Origin: DATJPR01 sp963811705
GTDB lineage: Bacteria; Bacteroidota; Ignavibacteria; UBA10030; UBA6906
Direction of reading: 5' to 3'
Length of the DNA: 64,000 bases
Assembly: GCA_963811705.1 (NCBI GenBank)
Contig: CAWESL010000002.1
Span: 496,001-560,000 of the forward strand
Of this stretch, positions 26,753-34,753 are shown one piece after another. The notes below the pieces were generated by a model. The model was not told the DNA's origin. It ran no database searches and saw nothing but the letters and a program-made list of their open reading frames with translations. Numbering within the stretch: the stretch's first letter is position 1; each line of letters starts with the position of its first letter. Made by a program: the position numbers and the translations under genes.

Positions 26753-27354
26753 ACCGTACCTCCGGAATGTCCTCGGCGCTCCTCAAACGCTCTGATCTGC
26801 GGCTCGAAGCGCAGGATATACCCGAGCTCGTCCACGCCGTTCAACAGGCACGTCCGCGCGAAGGCATCGATCGCGAACTTCCCCTCCGGCCCCATCTCCG
26901 TGGCGAACGATTGCGTCCGCAGATCGATCGTCATCGCGGAGGCCGGCGAGATGCCGAAGTGCTTGACGAGCCGTTGGTGCATCGGCCCGTCGACCGTGAT
27001 CGGAAGGAGCCCGTTCTTCAGCGCGTTATTCTTGAAAATGTCCGCAAACGATGTACTGATCACCGCGCGGAACCCGAACGCCGTCAATGCCCACGGCGCA
27101 TGCTCGCGCGACGAACCGCAGCCGAAATTGTCGCCTGCAAGCAGGATCGCCGCGCCTTTCGCCCCGGGGGCATTGAGAACAAAGTCCTTTTTCGGCGATC
27201 CGTCGCTTTGATAGCGCCAATCGGCAAACAGGTGATCGCCCATGCCGTTCTTGTCGGTGGCTTTGAGAAAGCGCGCGGGGATGATCTGATCGGTATCGAT
27301 GTCATTCACCAGCAACAGGACGACTGGTGAAGTCAGTGTCGTGAATTGTGCCAT
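26749..27354 (-). CDS. leuD: 3-isopropylmalate dehydratase small subunit
   Basis: LeuD is the swivel-domain partner of LeuC. The 201-residue protein has NDIDTDQIIPARFLK near residue 17 and GDNFGCGSSREHAPWAL near 75, both diagnostic. The start at 27352-27354 is chosen because the conserved domain begins there; an upstream in-frame stretch runs back into leuC. It lies 29 bases after leuC and its stop overlaps the cimA start (ATGA). Confidence 0.95.
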   Translation of the reverse strand: MAQFTTLTSPVVLLLVNDIDTDQIIPARFLKATDKNGMGDHLFADWRYQSDGSPKKDFVLNAPGAKGAAILLAGDNFGCGSSREHAPWALTAFGFRAVISTSFADIFKNNALKNGLLPITVDGPMHQRLVKHFGISPASAMTIDLRTQSFATEMGPEGKFAIDAFARTCLLNGVDELGYILRFEPQIRAFEERRGHSGGTV

Positions 27355-27383
27355 GCCTGCGGTTGCCCTTCCTTCCGGGAGAA

Positions 27384-28799
27384 TTATGAAAGCAGCGTGC
27401 GGACGTCCGTGATCTTTCCTGTCACTGCTGCGGCGGCGGCCGTGAGCGGCGATGCAAGAAACGTCCGGCCGCCCTTCCCCTGCCGTCCTTCGAAATTCCG
27501 GTTGCTCGTGCTTACGGCATATTCCCCCGGAGAAAGCTGATCGCCATTCATGGCGATGCACATCGAGCATCCCGCTTCTCGCCATTCCGCCCCGGCGTTC
27601 TTGAAGATCTTGTCCAGCCCTTCCGATTCGGCCTGCCGCTTGACGTCTTGCGAACCGGGGACCACCAGAACGCGGACCTGTGGTGCGACCTTGCGATTTT
27701 CAAAGACGGCGGCTGCAGATCGCAGATCGGAGATTCGCGAGTTCGTGCAACTTCCGATGAACACGACGTTGACCGGGCGGCCGAGCAACGGCTGCCCCGG
27801 TTTGATGTCCATGTAGGCGAGGGCTTTCTCCAGCGCCAACCGCTGTGACGCTTCGCCGAGCGATTGCGGTTCAGGGACCCGGCCGTTGATCGGCATGCCC
27901 ATGCCGGGATTCGTTCCGAAGGTGATCATCGGTGTGAGGGCTTGTGCGTCAAGCGTGACCGATTTGTCGAATGTTGCGCCCGCATCGGTTGGCAGGGTCT
28001 TCCAGGCTGCGACCGCAGCGTCCCATGCGCCGTCCCGTGGCGCAAATTCGCGTCCTGCGAGGTAGTGGAAGGTCGTCTCATCCGGTGCCACCATGCCTGC
28101 CCGTGCTCCGCCTTCGATCGACATGTTGCAGACGGTCATTCGCTCTTCCATCGACATCCCGCGGATCGCCGATCCCGCGTATTCGATCACGTGTCCGGTC
28201 GCCCCGCCAATGCCGATCCTCGCAAGAAGCGCAAGGATGACGTCTTTCGCCGTCACGCCGCGGTCGAGCGTACCGTCGACGCGCACTTCGAGGGTTTTCG
28301 GTTCACGTTGCAGGAGACATTGGGAGGCAAGCACATGCTCGACTTCGCTCGTGCCGATGCCGAAGGCAAGCGCGCCGAAGGCTCCGTGGGTCGAAGTATG
28401 ACTGTCGCCGCAGACAATGGTCATGCCGGGCTGGGTCAACCCGAGGTCAGGCCCGATCACATGGACGATCCCGCGGTGCTGACTCTTCATGTCATACAGC
28501 CTGATCTCCGCCCATGAGGCATTCGTTTCAAGCTGCCGGATCTGCTTGATTGCCTGCTCATCCGTCATCGGTATTGAAGGGTCGAGCGTCGGGATACTAT
28601 GGTCCATTGTGGCAACGGTGTTGCCGGGGCGACGGACGCGCAAGCCGCGTTCGCGGAGGCCGGTAAACGCCTGCGGGGACGTGACTTCATGCACAAGATG
28701 AAGATCGATATAGAGGATCGCGGGGGCGCCATCTTCCTGTCCGACGACATGGGCATCCCAGATCTTTTTGAAGAGCGTTCGTGGTTGCGATGGTGTCAT
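27384..28799 (-). CDS. leuC: 3-isopropylmalate dehydratase large subunit
   Basis: LeuC isomerises 2- to 3-isopropylmalate and, in this operon, probably citramalate to 3-methylmalate, using a 4Fe-4S cluster. The 471-residue protein shows YIDLHLVHEVTSPQAF, CGDSHTSTHGAFGALAFGIGTSEVEHV, FIGSCTNSR and GCSMCIAMN, which supply the three cluster cysteines, and ending-domain text STSNRNFEGRQG. The length fits bacterial LeuC. Its ATG overlaps the leuA stop by four bases. Confidence 0.96.
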   Translation of the reverse strand: MTPSQPRTLFKKIWDAHVVGQEDGAPAILYIDLHLVHEVTSPQAFTGLRERGLRVRRPGNTVATMDHSIPTLDPSIPMTDEQAIKQIRQLETNASWAEIRLYDMKSQHRGIVHVIGPDLGLTQPGMTIVCGDSHTSTHGAFGALAFGIGTSEVEHVLASQCLLQREPKTLEVRVDGTLDRGVTAKDVILALLARIGIGGATGHVIEYAGSAIRGMSMEERMTVCNMSIEGGARAGMVAPDETTFHYLAGREFAPRDGAWDAAVAAWKTLPTDAGATFDKSVTLDAQALTPMITFGTNPGMGMPINGRVPEPQSLGEASQRLALEKALAYMDIKPGQPLLGRPVNVVFIGSCTNSRISDLRSAAAVFENRKVAPQVRVLVVPGSQDVKRQAESEGLDKIFKNAGAEWREAGCSMCIAMNGDQLSPGEYAVSTSNRNFEGRQGKGGRTFLASPLTAAAAAVTGKITDVRTLLS

Positions 28800-30364
28800 A
28801 CGGGTACCGCCACTCTCTTTGTCATGAGTCCTTCCTGTTCTTCCCGTTTTCGTTTGCTCGCGGCGACTGCCCTGTTCAGGGCCTCGAGATAAGCCTTGAC
28901 GCTTCCGGTGATCACGTCGGTACTCGCGGCGCGTCCGTTGAACTGCACGCCGTCGAATGCCGCGCGCACGAACGCCTCACCCATGGCATCGTGTCCGACG
29001 CTGACCGAGGTCACAGAATATTCCGTCAACGTCCCCACGAATCCTGTGATGCGCTCGATCGCCTTGTATGCCGCGTCCACCGGTCCGTCCCCTGTGGCGG
29101 AATCGACATATTGCAATTCCCCCCGGCGGAGTTCGACCGTCGCGGTCGGACGGATCGTGGTGCCGCTGCTCACATGGACCGACACCAGATGATAATCGTC
29201 GCCGGTATCCCGCGTCTCGTCTTCAAGAATCGCGATCAGTTCTTCATCGAAGACTTCCTTCTTTTTGTCCGCGATCGCGCAGAATTCACGGTACGTCCTT
29301 TCCAACGCATCCGGCGTCAGGGAATACCCGAGTTCCTTGTACCGCTCCTTCAACGCGTGACGGCCGGAATGCTTTCCGAGCACAAGGGTGTTCTGCTTGA
29401 GTCCGACGGACTGCGGCGTCATGATCTCGTACGTCATCGCGCTCTTGAGCATCCCGTCCTGGTGGATGCCGGCTTCATGGGCGAACGCGTTTGCGCCGAC
29501 GACGGCTTTGTTCCGTTGGACCATCATTCCGGTGAGACTGGAGAGCAGTTTGCTTGACTTATAGAGTTCCTCGAACTGGATCCGCGTCTCAAACCCGAGG
29601 AGATCCTTCCGCGTCCTGAGCGCAACGACGAATTCCTCCAGGGCCGCATTCCCTGCGCGTTCGCCGATTCCGTTGATCGTACATTCGACCTGGCGTACGC
29701 CGTTCTGGATCGCCGCCAGCGAGTTCGCGACGGCCAGGCCAAGATCGTTATGACAGTGTGCGCTGAGCGTGACATTGGCGAGAGCCGGAACGCGTTCCCG
29801 GAGCGTGCGGAACATCGCGCCGTACTCCTCGGGGACCGCATAGCCGACCGTATCGGGAAGATTGATGATCGTCGCCCCGGCATCGATGGCCCCGGCGACG
29901 ATTTCACAAAGGAAATTCAGGTCGCTCCGCGACGCGTCCTCGCAGGAGAACTCGACTTCATCACAGAGCGTCTTCGCATAGCGGACGGACTGCACCGCAT
30001 CATCGAACACCTGCGCCGCCGTCTTGTTGAGTTTGTGCTTCATGTGGATCGCGGAGGTGGCGATGAAGGTATGAAGGCGGGGGTGTTTTGCCCGCGCAAT
30101 CGCTTCCCATGCGCGATCGATGTCGCCCCGGACCGTGCGGCATAGTGCCGCTACCTTCACGCCAGTGATCGTTTCGGCGATTTTCTGGACCGCCTCGAAG
30201 TCTCCCTGGGATGCGATCGGGAAACCGGCCTCGATGACGTCGACCCGGAGCTGTTCGAGCTGACGCGCCATCCGCAGTTTCTCGTCGACGTTCATGCTGC
30301 ATCCCGGTGACTGCTCACCGTCGCGCAGTGTCGTGTCAAAGATGACGATCCGTTCGTTTGTCAT
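28796..30364 (-). CDS. leuA: 2-isopropylmalate synthase
   Basis: LeuA condenses 2-oxoisovalerate with acetyl-CoA, the first committed step to leucine. The 522-residue protein opens with FDTTLRDGEQSPG, has VIEAGFPIAS (typical of LeuA), the metal motif AHCHNDLGLAVANS and GIGERAGNAALEE. A C-terminal LeuA dimer domain from about residue 390, the site of leucine feedback inhibition in this family, is present. The ATG at 30362-30364 is used rather than the TTG one codon upstream. It lies 41 bases after ilvB. Confidence 0.96.
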   Translation of the reverse strand: MTNERIVIFDTTLRDGEQSPGCSMNVDEKLRMARQLEQLRVDVIEAGFPIASQGDFEAVQKIAETITGVKVAALCRTVRGDIDRAWEAIARAKHPRLHTFIATSAIHMKHKLNKTAAQVFDDAVQSVRYAKTLCDEVEFSCEDASRSDLNFLCEIVAGAIDAGATIINLPDTVGYAVPEEYGAMFRTLRERVPALANVTLSAHCHNDLGLAVANSLAAIQNGVRQVECTINGIGERAGNAALEEFVVALRTRKDLLGFETRIQFEELYKSSKLLSSLTGMMVQRNKAVVGANAFAHEAGIHQDGMLKSAMTYEIMTPQSVGLKQNTLVLGKHSGRHALKERYKELGYSLTPDALERTYREFCAIADKKKEVFDEELIAILEDETRDTGDDYHLVSVHVSSGTTIRPTATVELRRGELQYVDSATGDGPVDAAYKAIERITGFVGTLTEYSVTSVSVGHDAMGEAFVRAAFDGVQFNGRAASTDVITGSVKAYLEALNRAVAASKRKREEQEGLMTKRVAVPV

Positions 30365-30405
30365 CAATAGCCCTTTCTTTCGCCGTTCGCAACGTGTCGC
30401 ACTCC

Positions 30406-32229
30406 CTATCCCCGGACGGGGACCGGAATACGTGACTTCCCTTTTTCGAGGGTGACGATCTCTACTGCGTCGGGTTGTGAGGATTCCGAGGTCGACGTGG
30501 GATCGGGATTGTCGAGCATTTCATTCACCGTCATCCCCGCCGGGATCATCGGATAGACGTTGTCCTCCTGTTCGACGACAAATTCCACGAACACCGGTCC
30601 CTCTTTGTGCTTCATGGCTGCGGTGATCGCATCGGAAACCTCGTCACTGCGCGTCACCCTGGACGCCGCACACCCGTGCGCTTCTGCGAGCTTCACGAAG
30701 TCCGGACTGGAAATCTCCACATGCGAATACCGCCTCCGCCAGAACAGCTCCTGCCATTGCCGGACCATCCCGAGGAATCCGTTGTTGATCACAAAGATCT
30801 TCAACGGCAGCTTGTGCTCGACAATCGTCGTCATTTCCTGGCTGTTCATCTGGAAGCCGCCATCACCGCTGATCGACACGACGGGAAGATCGGTTCTGCC
30901 GAAGGCGACGCCCATTGCCGCCGGGAGCGAGAAGCCCATCGTGCCGAGTCCGCCCGAGGTAATGTGCGTGCGCGGATGCATGAAGTTGAAGAACTGCGCC
31001 GTCCACATCTGATGCTGCCCGACGTCGGTCACAACGATTGCCTCTCCGTGGGTGATCTCGCCCAGTTTCTGGATCACCAGTTGTGCCTTGATCTTGTCGC
31101 TGGAGCGGTAGCGCAGTGGATGTTCGACCTTCCACTGCTCGATCGTCTTGAGCCAGTCTTCGGTGTCCAGCTTTCGGACGAGGGAGGTAAGTTTGGGGAG
31201 GACGCGTTTGACGTCGCCGACAATGGGGACATCGACGGCGACATTCTTGCTGATCGCGGAGGGATCGATATCGATATGGATGATTTTCGCTTCGGGCGCG
31301 AAGTGGTCGACATTGCCTGTCACCCTGTCGTCGAACCGCGCCCCGACGGCGACAAGAACATCACAGTAGTTCACCGCCATATTGGAATACCAGGTGCCGT
31401 GCATCCCGAGCATGCCCATCGAAAGCCGGTCATGTTCCGGAAATGCTCCCAGTCCCTGCAGTGTCGTCGTGACCGGGCTCTGGAGTTTCGCGGCAAGCGC
31501 GCGAAGTTCCTCCGACGCGCCGGAGAGGATCACGCCGCCGCCCACGTACAGGACGGGGCGTTTCGCGGTTGCCAGCAACTCTGCCGCCCGCTGGATCTGC
31601 TGGTCGTGCCCTTCGACGACGGGTTTGTACGTCCGGAGGTCGATGGCGTCGGGATAGTCGAACGTCGTCTTGTGCGCCATGACGTCTTTCGGCAAATCGA
31701 CGAGGACGGGTCCCGGACGGCCATGCGTGGCAATGTAGAACGCCTCCTTCACGATGCGGGCCAGTTCTTTCACGTCCCGCACGAGATACGAATGCTTCGT
31801 AATCGGCCGGGTGATCCCAACGATATCGGCTTCCTGGAACGCGTCGTTGCCGATAAGTCGCAGCGCCACTTGCCCGGTGAACACGACGATCGGAATGGAA
31901 TCCATATAGGCGTCGGCGATCCCGGTCACCGTATTGGTCCCTCCCGGGCCGGATGTCGCAAGGACGACTCCCGCTTTGCCCATGGCCTTTGCGTAGCCTT
32001 CCGCAGCGTGCGTGGCGCCCTGCTCGTGCCGGGTGAGGACATGCTTGATGTCAGAGATGTCATGGAGGACATCATAGATCCCGATGGTTGCACCGCCGGG
32101 GTAGCCGAAGACGACTTCGACATTCTCCTCAATCAAACTTCGCACAAAGATTTCCGCTCCCGTCATCACGCGGCCGCGGTGGTTGTCATCGCGTGACTTG
32201 TGGTTTGCTTCCGTCTGCCCAGGCGTCAT
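30406..32229 (-). CDS. ilvB: Acetolactate synthase large (catalytic) subunit
   Basis: A ThDP enzyme that makes acetolactate (for Val/Leu) and acetohydroxybutyrate (for Ile). With the start at 32229 it has 607 residues. Motifs are the catalytic-Glu segment RHEQGATHAAEGYA, SGPGGTNTVTG, the FAD region GARFDDRVTGN, and the ThDP site GDGGFQMNSQEM followed by NNGFLGMVRQWQ. AGGGAAGG sits just upstream of the 32229 ATG. A later ATG at 32166 would skip about 21 poorly conserved residues. No ilvN regulatory subunit, ilvC or ilvD is in the window. It is the first structural gene of the operon, behind the attenuator. Confidence 0.95.
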   Translation of the reverse strand: MTPGQTEANHKSRDDNHRGRVMTGAEIFVRSLIEENVEVVFGYPGGATIGIYDVLHDISDIKHVLTRHEQGATHAAEGYAKAMGKAGVVLATSGPGGTNTVTGIADAYMDSIPIVVFTGQVALRLIGNDAFQEADIVGITRPITKHSYLVRDVKELARIVKEAFYIATHGRPGPVLVDLPKDVMAHKTTFDYPDAIDLRTYKPVVEGHDQQIQRAAELLATAKRPVLYVGGGVILSGASEELRALAAKLQSPVTTTLQGLGAFPEHDRLSMGMLGMHGTWYSNMAVNYCDVLVAVGARFDDRVTGNVDHFAPEAKIIHIDIDPSAISKNVAVDVPIVGDVKRVLPKLTSLVRKLDTEDWLKTIEQWKVEHPLRYRSSDKIKAQLVIQKLGEITHGEAIVVTDVGQHQMWTAQFFNFMHPRTHITSGGLGTMGFSLPAAMGVAFGRTDLPVVSISGDGGFQMNSQEMTTIVEHKLPLKIFVINNGFLGMVRQWQELFWRRRYSHVEISSPDFVKLAEAHGCAASRVTRSDEVSDAITAAMKHKEGPVFVEFVVEQEDNVYPMIPAGMTVNEMLDNPDPTSTSESSQPDAVEIVTLEKGKSRIPVPVRG

Positions 32230-32291
32230 GGACCTTCCCTTTGAGTTGTTGTCGAATTCGCACAACCGTTCCCCATCTCTGTGCCGCAAAG

Positions 32292-32425
32292 AAAAAACAC
32301 TCCTGCGCCTGCCAGAGACTGACCGGTTGCCCTTGGAGATACTTGGAGAAGACTTCGGGAGTTGGTTAGCCTCTGGCGGATTCTTCAGCTAATTAGAATT
32401 AGCCCGAGAAGAATCGGGAGGCTAA
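32292..32425 (-). promoter_or_regulatory. Ribosome-mediated transcription attenuator of the ilv-leu operon
   Basis: Read on the minus strand, four segments can pair in competing ways. Segment 1, TTAGCCTC (32425-32418), lies inside the Ile/Leu codon run and matches GAGGCTAA of segment 2. Segment 2, GCCAGAGGCTAACC (32377-32364), also pairs with segment 3, GGTCAGTCTCTGGC (32324-32311), with 13 of 14 positions (one G-U). Segment 3 overlaps CAGTCTCTG (32321-32313), which pairs with CAGGAGTG (32305-32298, one mismatch and one bulge). Six U follow directly at 32297-32292, an intrinsic terminator. The leader stop codon (32387-32385) is eight bases before segment 2. A ribosome reaching it would block 2:3 and allow termination. 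Stalling on Ile or Leu codons would favour 2:3 and read-through. Confidence 0.82.
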
Positions 32426-32498
32426 GGAGGAGAATAATCGAGGAGATGGTTATGGGAGGAACGAACGAACAATGCCCACCGACCGCAGAATTTTCCAC
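32385..32498 (-). CDS. Ile/Leu-rich leader peptide of the ilv-leu operon
   Basis: The last 22 sense codons before the TGA at 32387-32385 contain eight Leu and seven Ile codons and no Val. The section begins I-T-I-S-S-I-I-L-L-L-S-L-P and ends L-I-L-I-S. Such a run is expected for an attenuator that senses charged tRNA-Ile and tRNA-Leu. It matches an operon that makes those two amino acids through cimA and leuABCD. The frame has no ATG. GTG at 32498 (37 residues, MENSAVGG...) or GTG at 32537 (50 residues) are candidate starts, and neither has a clear Shine-Dalgarno, so the 5' boundary is tentative. An alternative is that the codon run is chance, which its position before the terminator makes unlikely. 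Confidence 0.75.
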   Translation of the reverse strand: MENSAVGGHCSFVPPITISSIILLLSLPILLGLILIS

Positions 32499-32570
32499 GG
32501 AAACCGAGGTGTGGGCGTTATGGGATTCGTTTCTCACGGGCGTAAAGATGACCTATAGAATCGTATCTAT

Positions 32571-32599
32571 ACTATAGGGATTGAGGGGGAACTTGTCAA
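32571..32599 (-). promoter_or_regulatory. Sigma70-like promoter of the ilv-leu operon
   Basis: On the minus strand, TTGACA (32599-32594) and TATAGT (32576-32571) are separated by exactly 17 bp. Transcription should start near 32564, giving a leader of about 335 nt before ilvB. No TAnnTTTG-type -7 element of the Bacteroides sort is needed to explain initiation here. Confidence 0.8.
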
Positions 32600-32635
32600 G
32601 AGGAAAAAGGGGATGAAGGAAAAATAATATGGCGA

Positions 32636-32858
32636 CCAATTATGGTTGCCTAAGCTGCCATGTTTTGTAGCTTTGAAAAAGATGGTTGCCTAAGCTGCCA
32701 TGTTTTGTAACCTTGAAAAACATGGTTGCTTAGGCTGCCATATTTTTCGTCCTTTATTTACGGCCTTAAAATGAAGAAATTCGATCTCAAAACATGGTTG
32801 CCTAGGCTGCCACAAATTTGGCCCGCCGAAAACATGGTTGCCTAGGCAACCATGTTTT
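32636..32858. repeat. Palindrome cluster 3 (five cores, 40/40/72/40 spacing)
   Basis: Cores begin at 32644, 32684, 32724, 32796 and 32836. The last four repeat the 40/72/40 spacing of clusters 1 and 2, and one more copy precedes at 40 bp. The final core is the perfect GGTTGCCTAGGCAACC. Its 30-bp symmetric form at 32829-32858 is identical to that of cluster 1. The core before the 72-bp gap is GGTTGCTTAGGCTGCC followed by ATATTTTT, the same variant at the same place in all three clusters. It lies immediately 3' of the GNAT gene (stop at 32868) and upstream of the ilv-leu promoter. Confidence 0.9.
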
Positions 32859-32867
32859 TCACCTTCG

Positions 32868-33293
32868 CTACAAGAACGAATACATCACCAAATCGTCCCG
32901 TTTCGTCCAGCCGGCACTCGCCCAGAATGATTTTCCGAGCTCGTTGTCCGCACGGACGAAAACGTGTGACCGCTCGATCCCTTCGTTCCGTAGGGCAGCC
33001 AGGCAATGATCAACGAGAGACTGAGCAATCCCGCGCCGACGGTGCGCCGCGTCAACCGCAAGATGATGCAGGTAACCGCGCCGACCGTCATGCCCGCCGA
33101 GAATCGCTCCGACAAGGAGACCGTCATGGAACGCGACGAAACTCATCCCGGGGTTCCGATACAGATAACGCTCGATCTGGTCCGGTGCGTCGGCGAGGCC
33201 GAGCGCAACACCGTCACTGTTCTTCCAGAGATCAAGCACTGTCGGGAGGTGGGAGGGATCGAATGGAACGATGTTCACCATGGCAGGGTCCAT
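32868..33293 (-). CDS. GNAT-family N-acetyltransferase
   Basis: A 141-residue single GNAT domain. The acetyl-CoA binding motif A is LHHLAVDAAHRRRGIAQSLVDHCL near residue 75-98 (the R-R-x-G-I pattern). It is preceded by the strand GLLVGAILGGHDGRRGY and followed by the late-domain SFWASAGWTKRDD. It transfers an acetyl group from acetyl-CoA to an amine of unknown identity. Starts at 33293 or 33281 are both possible and neither has a strong ribosome binding site. The gene ends nine bases before the perfect palindrome of cluster 3. tRNA-Val lies just upstream of it, in the same orientation. Confidence 0.88.
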   Translation of the reverse strand: MDPAMVNIVPFDPSHLPTVLDLWKNSDGVALGLADAPDQIERYLYRNPGMSFVAFHDGLLVGAILGGHDGRRGYLHHLAVDAAHRRRGIAQSLVDHCLAALRNEGIERSHVFVRADNELGKSFWASAGWTKRDDLVMYSFL

Positions 33294-33326
33294 CGCGAAG
33301 TGTGAACCAAGGGCTGTTCCCCTTTG

Positions 33327-33401
33327 TGGACGCTGTAGGGATCGAACCTACGACCTCCGCCTTGTAAGGGCGGCGCTCTGGACCAGCTGAGCTAAGCGTC
33401 C
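33327..33401 (-). tRNA. tRNA-Val (anticodon UAC)
   Basis: Read on the minus strand, 75 nt fold into a full cloverleaf. The acceptor stem GGACGCT pairs with AGCGTCC and the discriminator is A. The D arm is GCTC/GAGC, the anticodon stem CCGCC/GGCGG with loop CTTACAA (anticodon TAC), and the T arm GTAGG TTCGATC CCTAC. CCA is not encoded. The sequence is close in pattern to bacterial tRNA-Val(UAC). Its 5' end is followed (upstream on its strand) by the 177-bp tandem repeat, which carries copies of its first 37 nt. Confidence 0.96.
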
Positions 33402-34027
33402 GATATTCAACCGTTGCTGTTCTGACTCGTTCTACTCATTGGTGACTTGTCCCGCTTCGTCCCTGAGGAGCGGGACTTCGCGGGATTCTCAAAACGGCAT
33501 CCACTCAGCCGCCTTCGGCGTCTTCGCGGGCCGTTTTGGAATAAGGGCGGCGCTCTGGACCAGCTGAGCTAAGCGTCCGATATTCAACCGTTGCTGTTCT
33601 GACTCGTTCTACTCATTGGTGACTTGTCCCGCTTCGTCCCTGAGGAGCGGGACTTCGCGGGATTCTCAAAACGGCATCCACTCAGCCGCCTTCGGCGTCT
33701 TCGCGGGCCGTTTTGGAATAAGGGCGGCGCTCTGGACCAGCTGAGCTAAGCGTCCGATATTCAACCGTTGCTGTTCTGACTCGTTCTACTCATTGGTAAC
33801 TTGTCCCGCTTCGTCCCTGAGGAGCGGGACTTCGCGGGATTCTCAAAACGGCATCCACTCAGCCGCCTTCGGCGTCTTCGCGGGCCGTTTTGGAATAAGG
33901 GCGGCGCTCTGGACCAGCTGAGCTAAGCGTCCGATATTCAACCGTTGCTGTTCTGACTCGTTCTACTCATTGGTGACTTGTCCCGCTTCGTCCCTGAGGA
34001 GCGGGACTTCGACTGAGCTAAGCGTCC
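33402..34027 (-). repeat. 177-bp tandem repeat carrying 5' halves of tRNA-Val
   Basis: Three full 177-bp units (33402-33578, 33579-33755, 33756-33932) and a shortened fourth (33933-34027) stand directly 5' of the tRNA. Units 1 and 2 are identical; unit 3 differs by one base (A at 33798). Each full unit ends with the first 37 nt of the tRNA gene (copies at 33542-33578, 33719-33755, 33896-33932). The match stops between the second and third anticodon bases. The last copy keeps only 15 nt (34013-34027). Each unit also holds two stems: GTCCCGC/GCGGGAC (33449-33476 in unit 1) and AAAACGGC/GCCGTTTT (33491-33537), the latter terminator-like. No open reading frame of note is inside. Confidence 0.95.
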
Positions 34028-34264
34028 AAGAGCTTCGCCGGCAGCGATGAATATACCGTGGGCAGTCAACTCCTGTTTGAATGGCAACATTCGATATCGC
34101 CGCCGTCTATTCGACATTAAATTCTACGGAGATCCCTTTTCAAGTGCAATAATGTCGATTGTTCTGAATGTTCACCCGTTGCTCTTTCCTTTTTCGCAAC
34201 GTACTTTGCGTCAGGTCGTGGACTCTATTTATAAAACATTCATCTGCATCATGGAACGCTACTT
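34028..34264. promoter_or_regulatory. Intergenic region with candidate promoters for tRNA array and thioesterase
   Basis: The gap is AT-richer than its surroundings and holds no convincing gene. On the minus strand TATATT (34055-34050) lies about 23 bases before the outermost tRNA 5' fragment and could be its -10 box; no good -35 is seen. On the plus strand TTGCGT (34206-34211) and TATAAA (34230-34235) are 18 bp apart and could drive the thioesterase gene. Both are weak matches. Confidence 0.35.
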
Positions 34265-34747
34265 ATGACCAACACTCCCCGAGCGATTCAGGACTATTAC
34301 CCCGACGATCTCAGCTACTGCTATGGATGCGGTCGACTCAACGAACATGGCCATCAGATCAAGAGTTACTGGGATGGGGATGAGACGGTGGCGACCTTTA
34401 CTCCAAAACCGTATCACACCGCAATCCCCGGTTATGTGTATGGCGGACTCATCGCGTCTCTGATCGACTGCCACGGGACCGGCACTGCGGCAGCGGCGAA
34501 GTATCGCGAGGAAGGGAGACCGATGGACACCGAGCCGCCGTTCCGGTTTGTTACCGCTTCGCTCAAGGTGGATTATCTCCGTCCGACACCCCTGGGAATC
34601 GCGCTGGAGTTGCGGGGAACCATCGAAGAAGTGAAAGGTCGAAAAGTGGTTGTCGCGGTGACTCTCGCGGCAGAGGGCGTCGTCTGTGCCCGAGGATCGG
34701 TGGTCGCGGTTCAGATGCCGGAGAACATGACAGCAGTGAGGAGGTAA
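34265..34747 (+). CDS. PaaI-like hotdog-fold thioesterase
   Basis: A 160-residue single hotdog domain. HTAIPGYVYGGLIASLIDCHGTGTA near residues 51-75 is the helix-plus-loop motif of the PaaI/4HBT group (usually GGxxxxLxD). VTASLKVDYLRPTPLG near 97-112 is the typical second strand pair. An N-terminal CYGCGRLNEHG with two Cys is an addition seen in some members. It probably hydrolyses an acyl-CoA of unknown type. It converges on the methyltransferase gene with only six bases between stops. Confidence 0.85.
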   Translation: MTNTPRAIQDYYPDDLSYCYGCGRLNEHGHQIKSYWDGDETVATFTPKPYHTAIPGYVYGGLIASLIDCHGTGTAAAAKYREEGRPMDTEPPFRFVTASLKVDYLRPTPLGIALELRGTIEEVKGRKVVVAVTLAAEGVVCARGSVVAVQMPENMTAVRR

Positions 34748-34753
34748 GGAAAA

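Noticed and set aside
30607..32196. 529-codon plus-strand frame opposite ilvB
   Set aside because: ilvB motifs are unmistakable on the minus strand; the antisense frame is a codon-bias shadow.
3031..32858. Palindrome clusters as CRISPR arrays
   Set aside because: Repeats are palindromic variants, the intervals are 24 and 56 bp, parts of the intervals are shared between clusters 2 and 3, and no cas gene is present.
3031..32858. Palindrome clusters as integron attC sites
   Set aside because: No integrase or cassette structure; the core lacks the attC R-box pattern and the flanking genes are housekeeping-like.
33402..34027. tRNA-Val repeats as an integrative-element attachment site
   Set aside because: Attachment duplications usually carry the 3' end of the tRNA. 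Here the 5' half is duplicated in tandem and no integrase or element genes are present.
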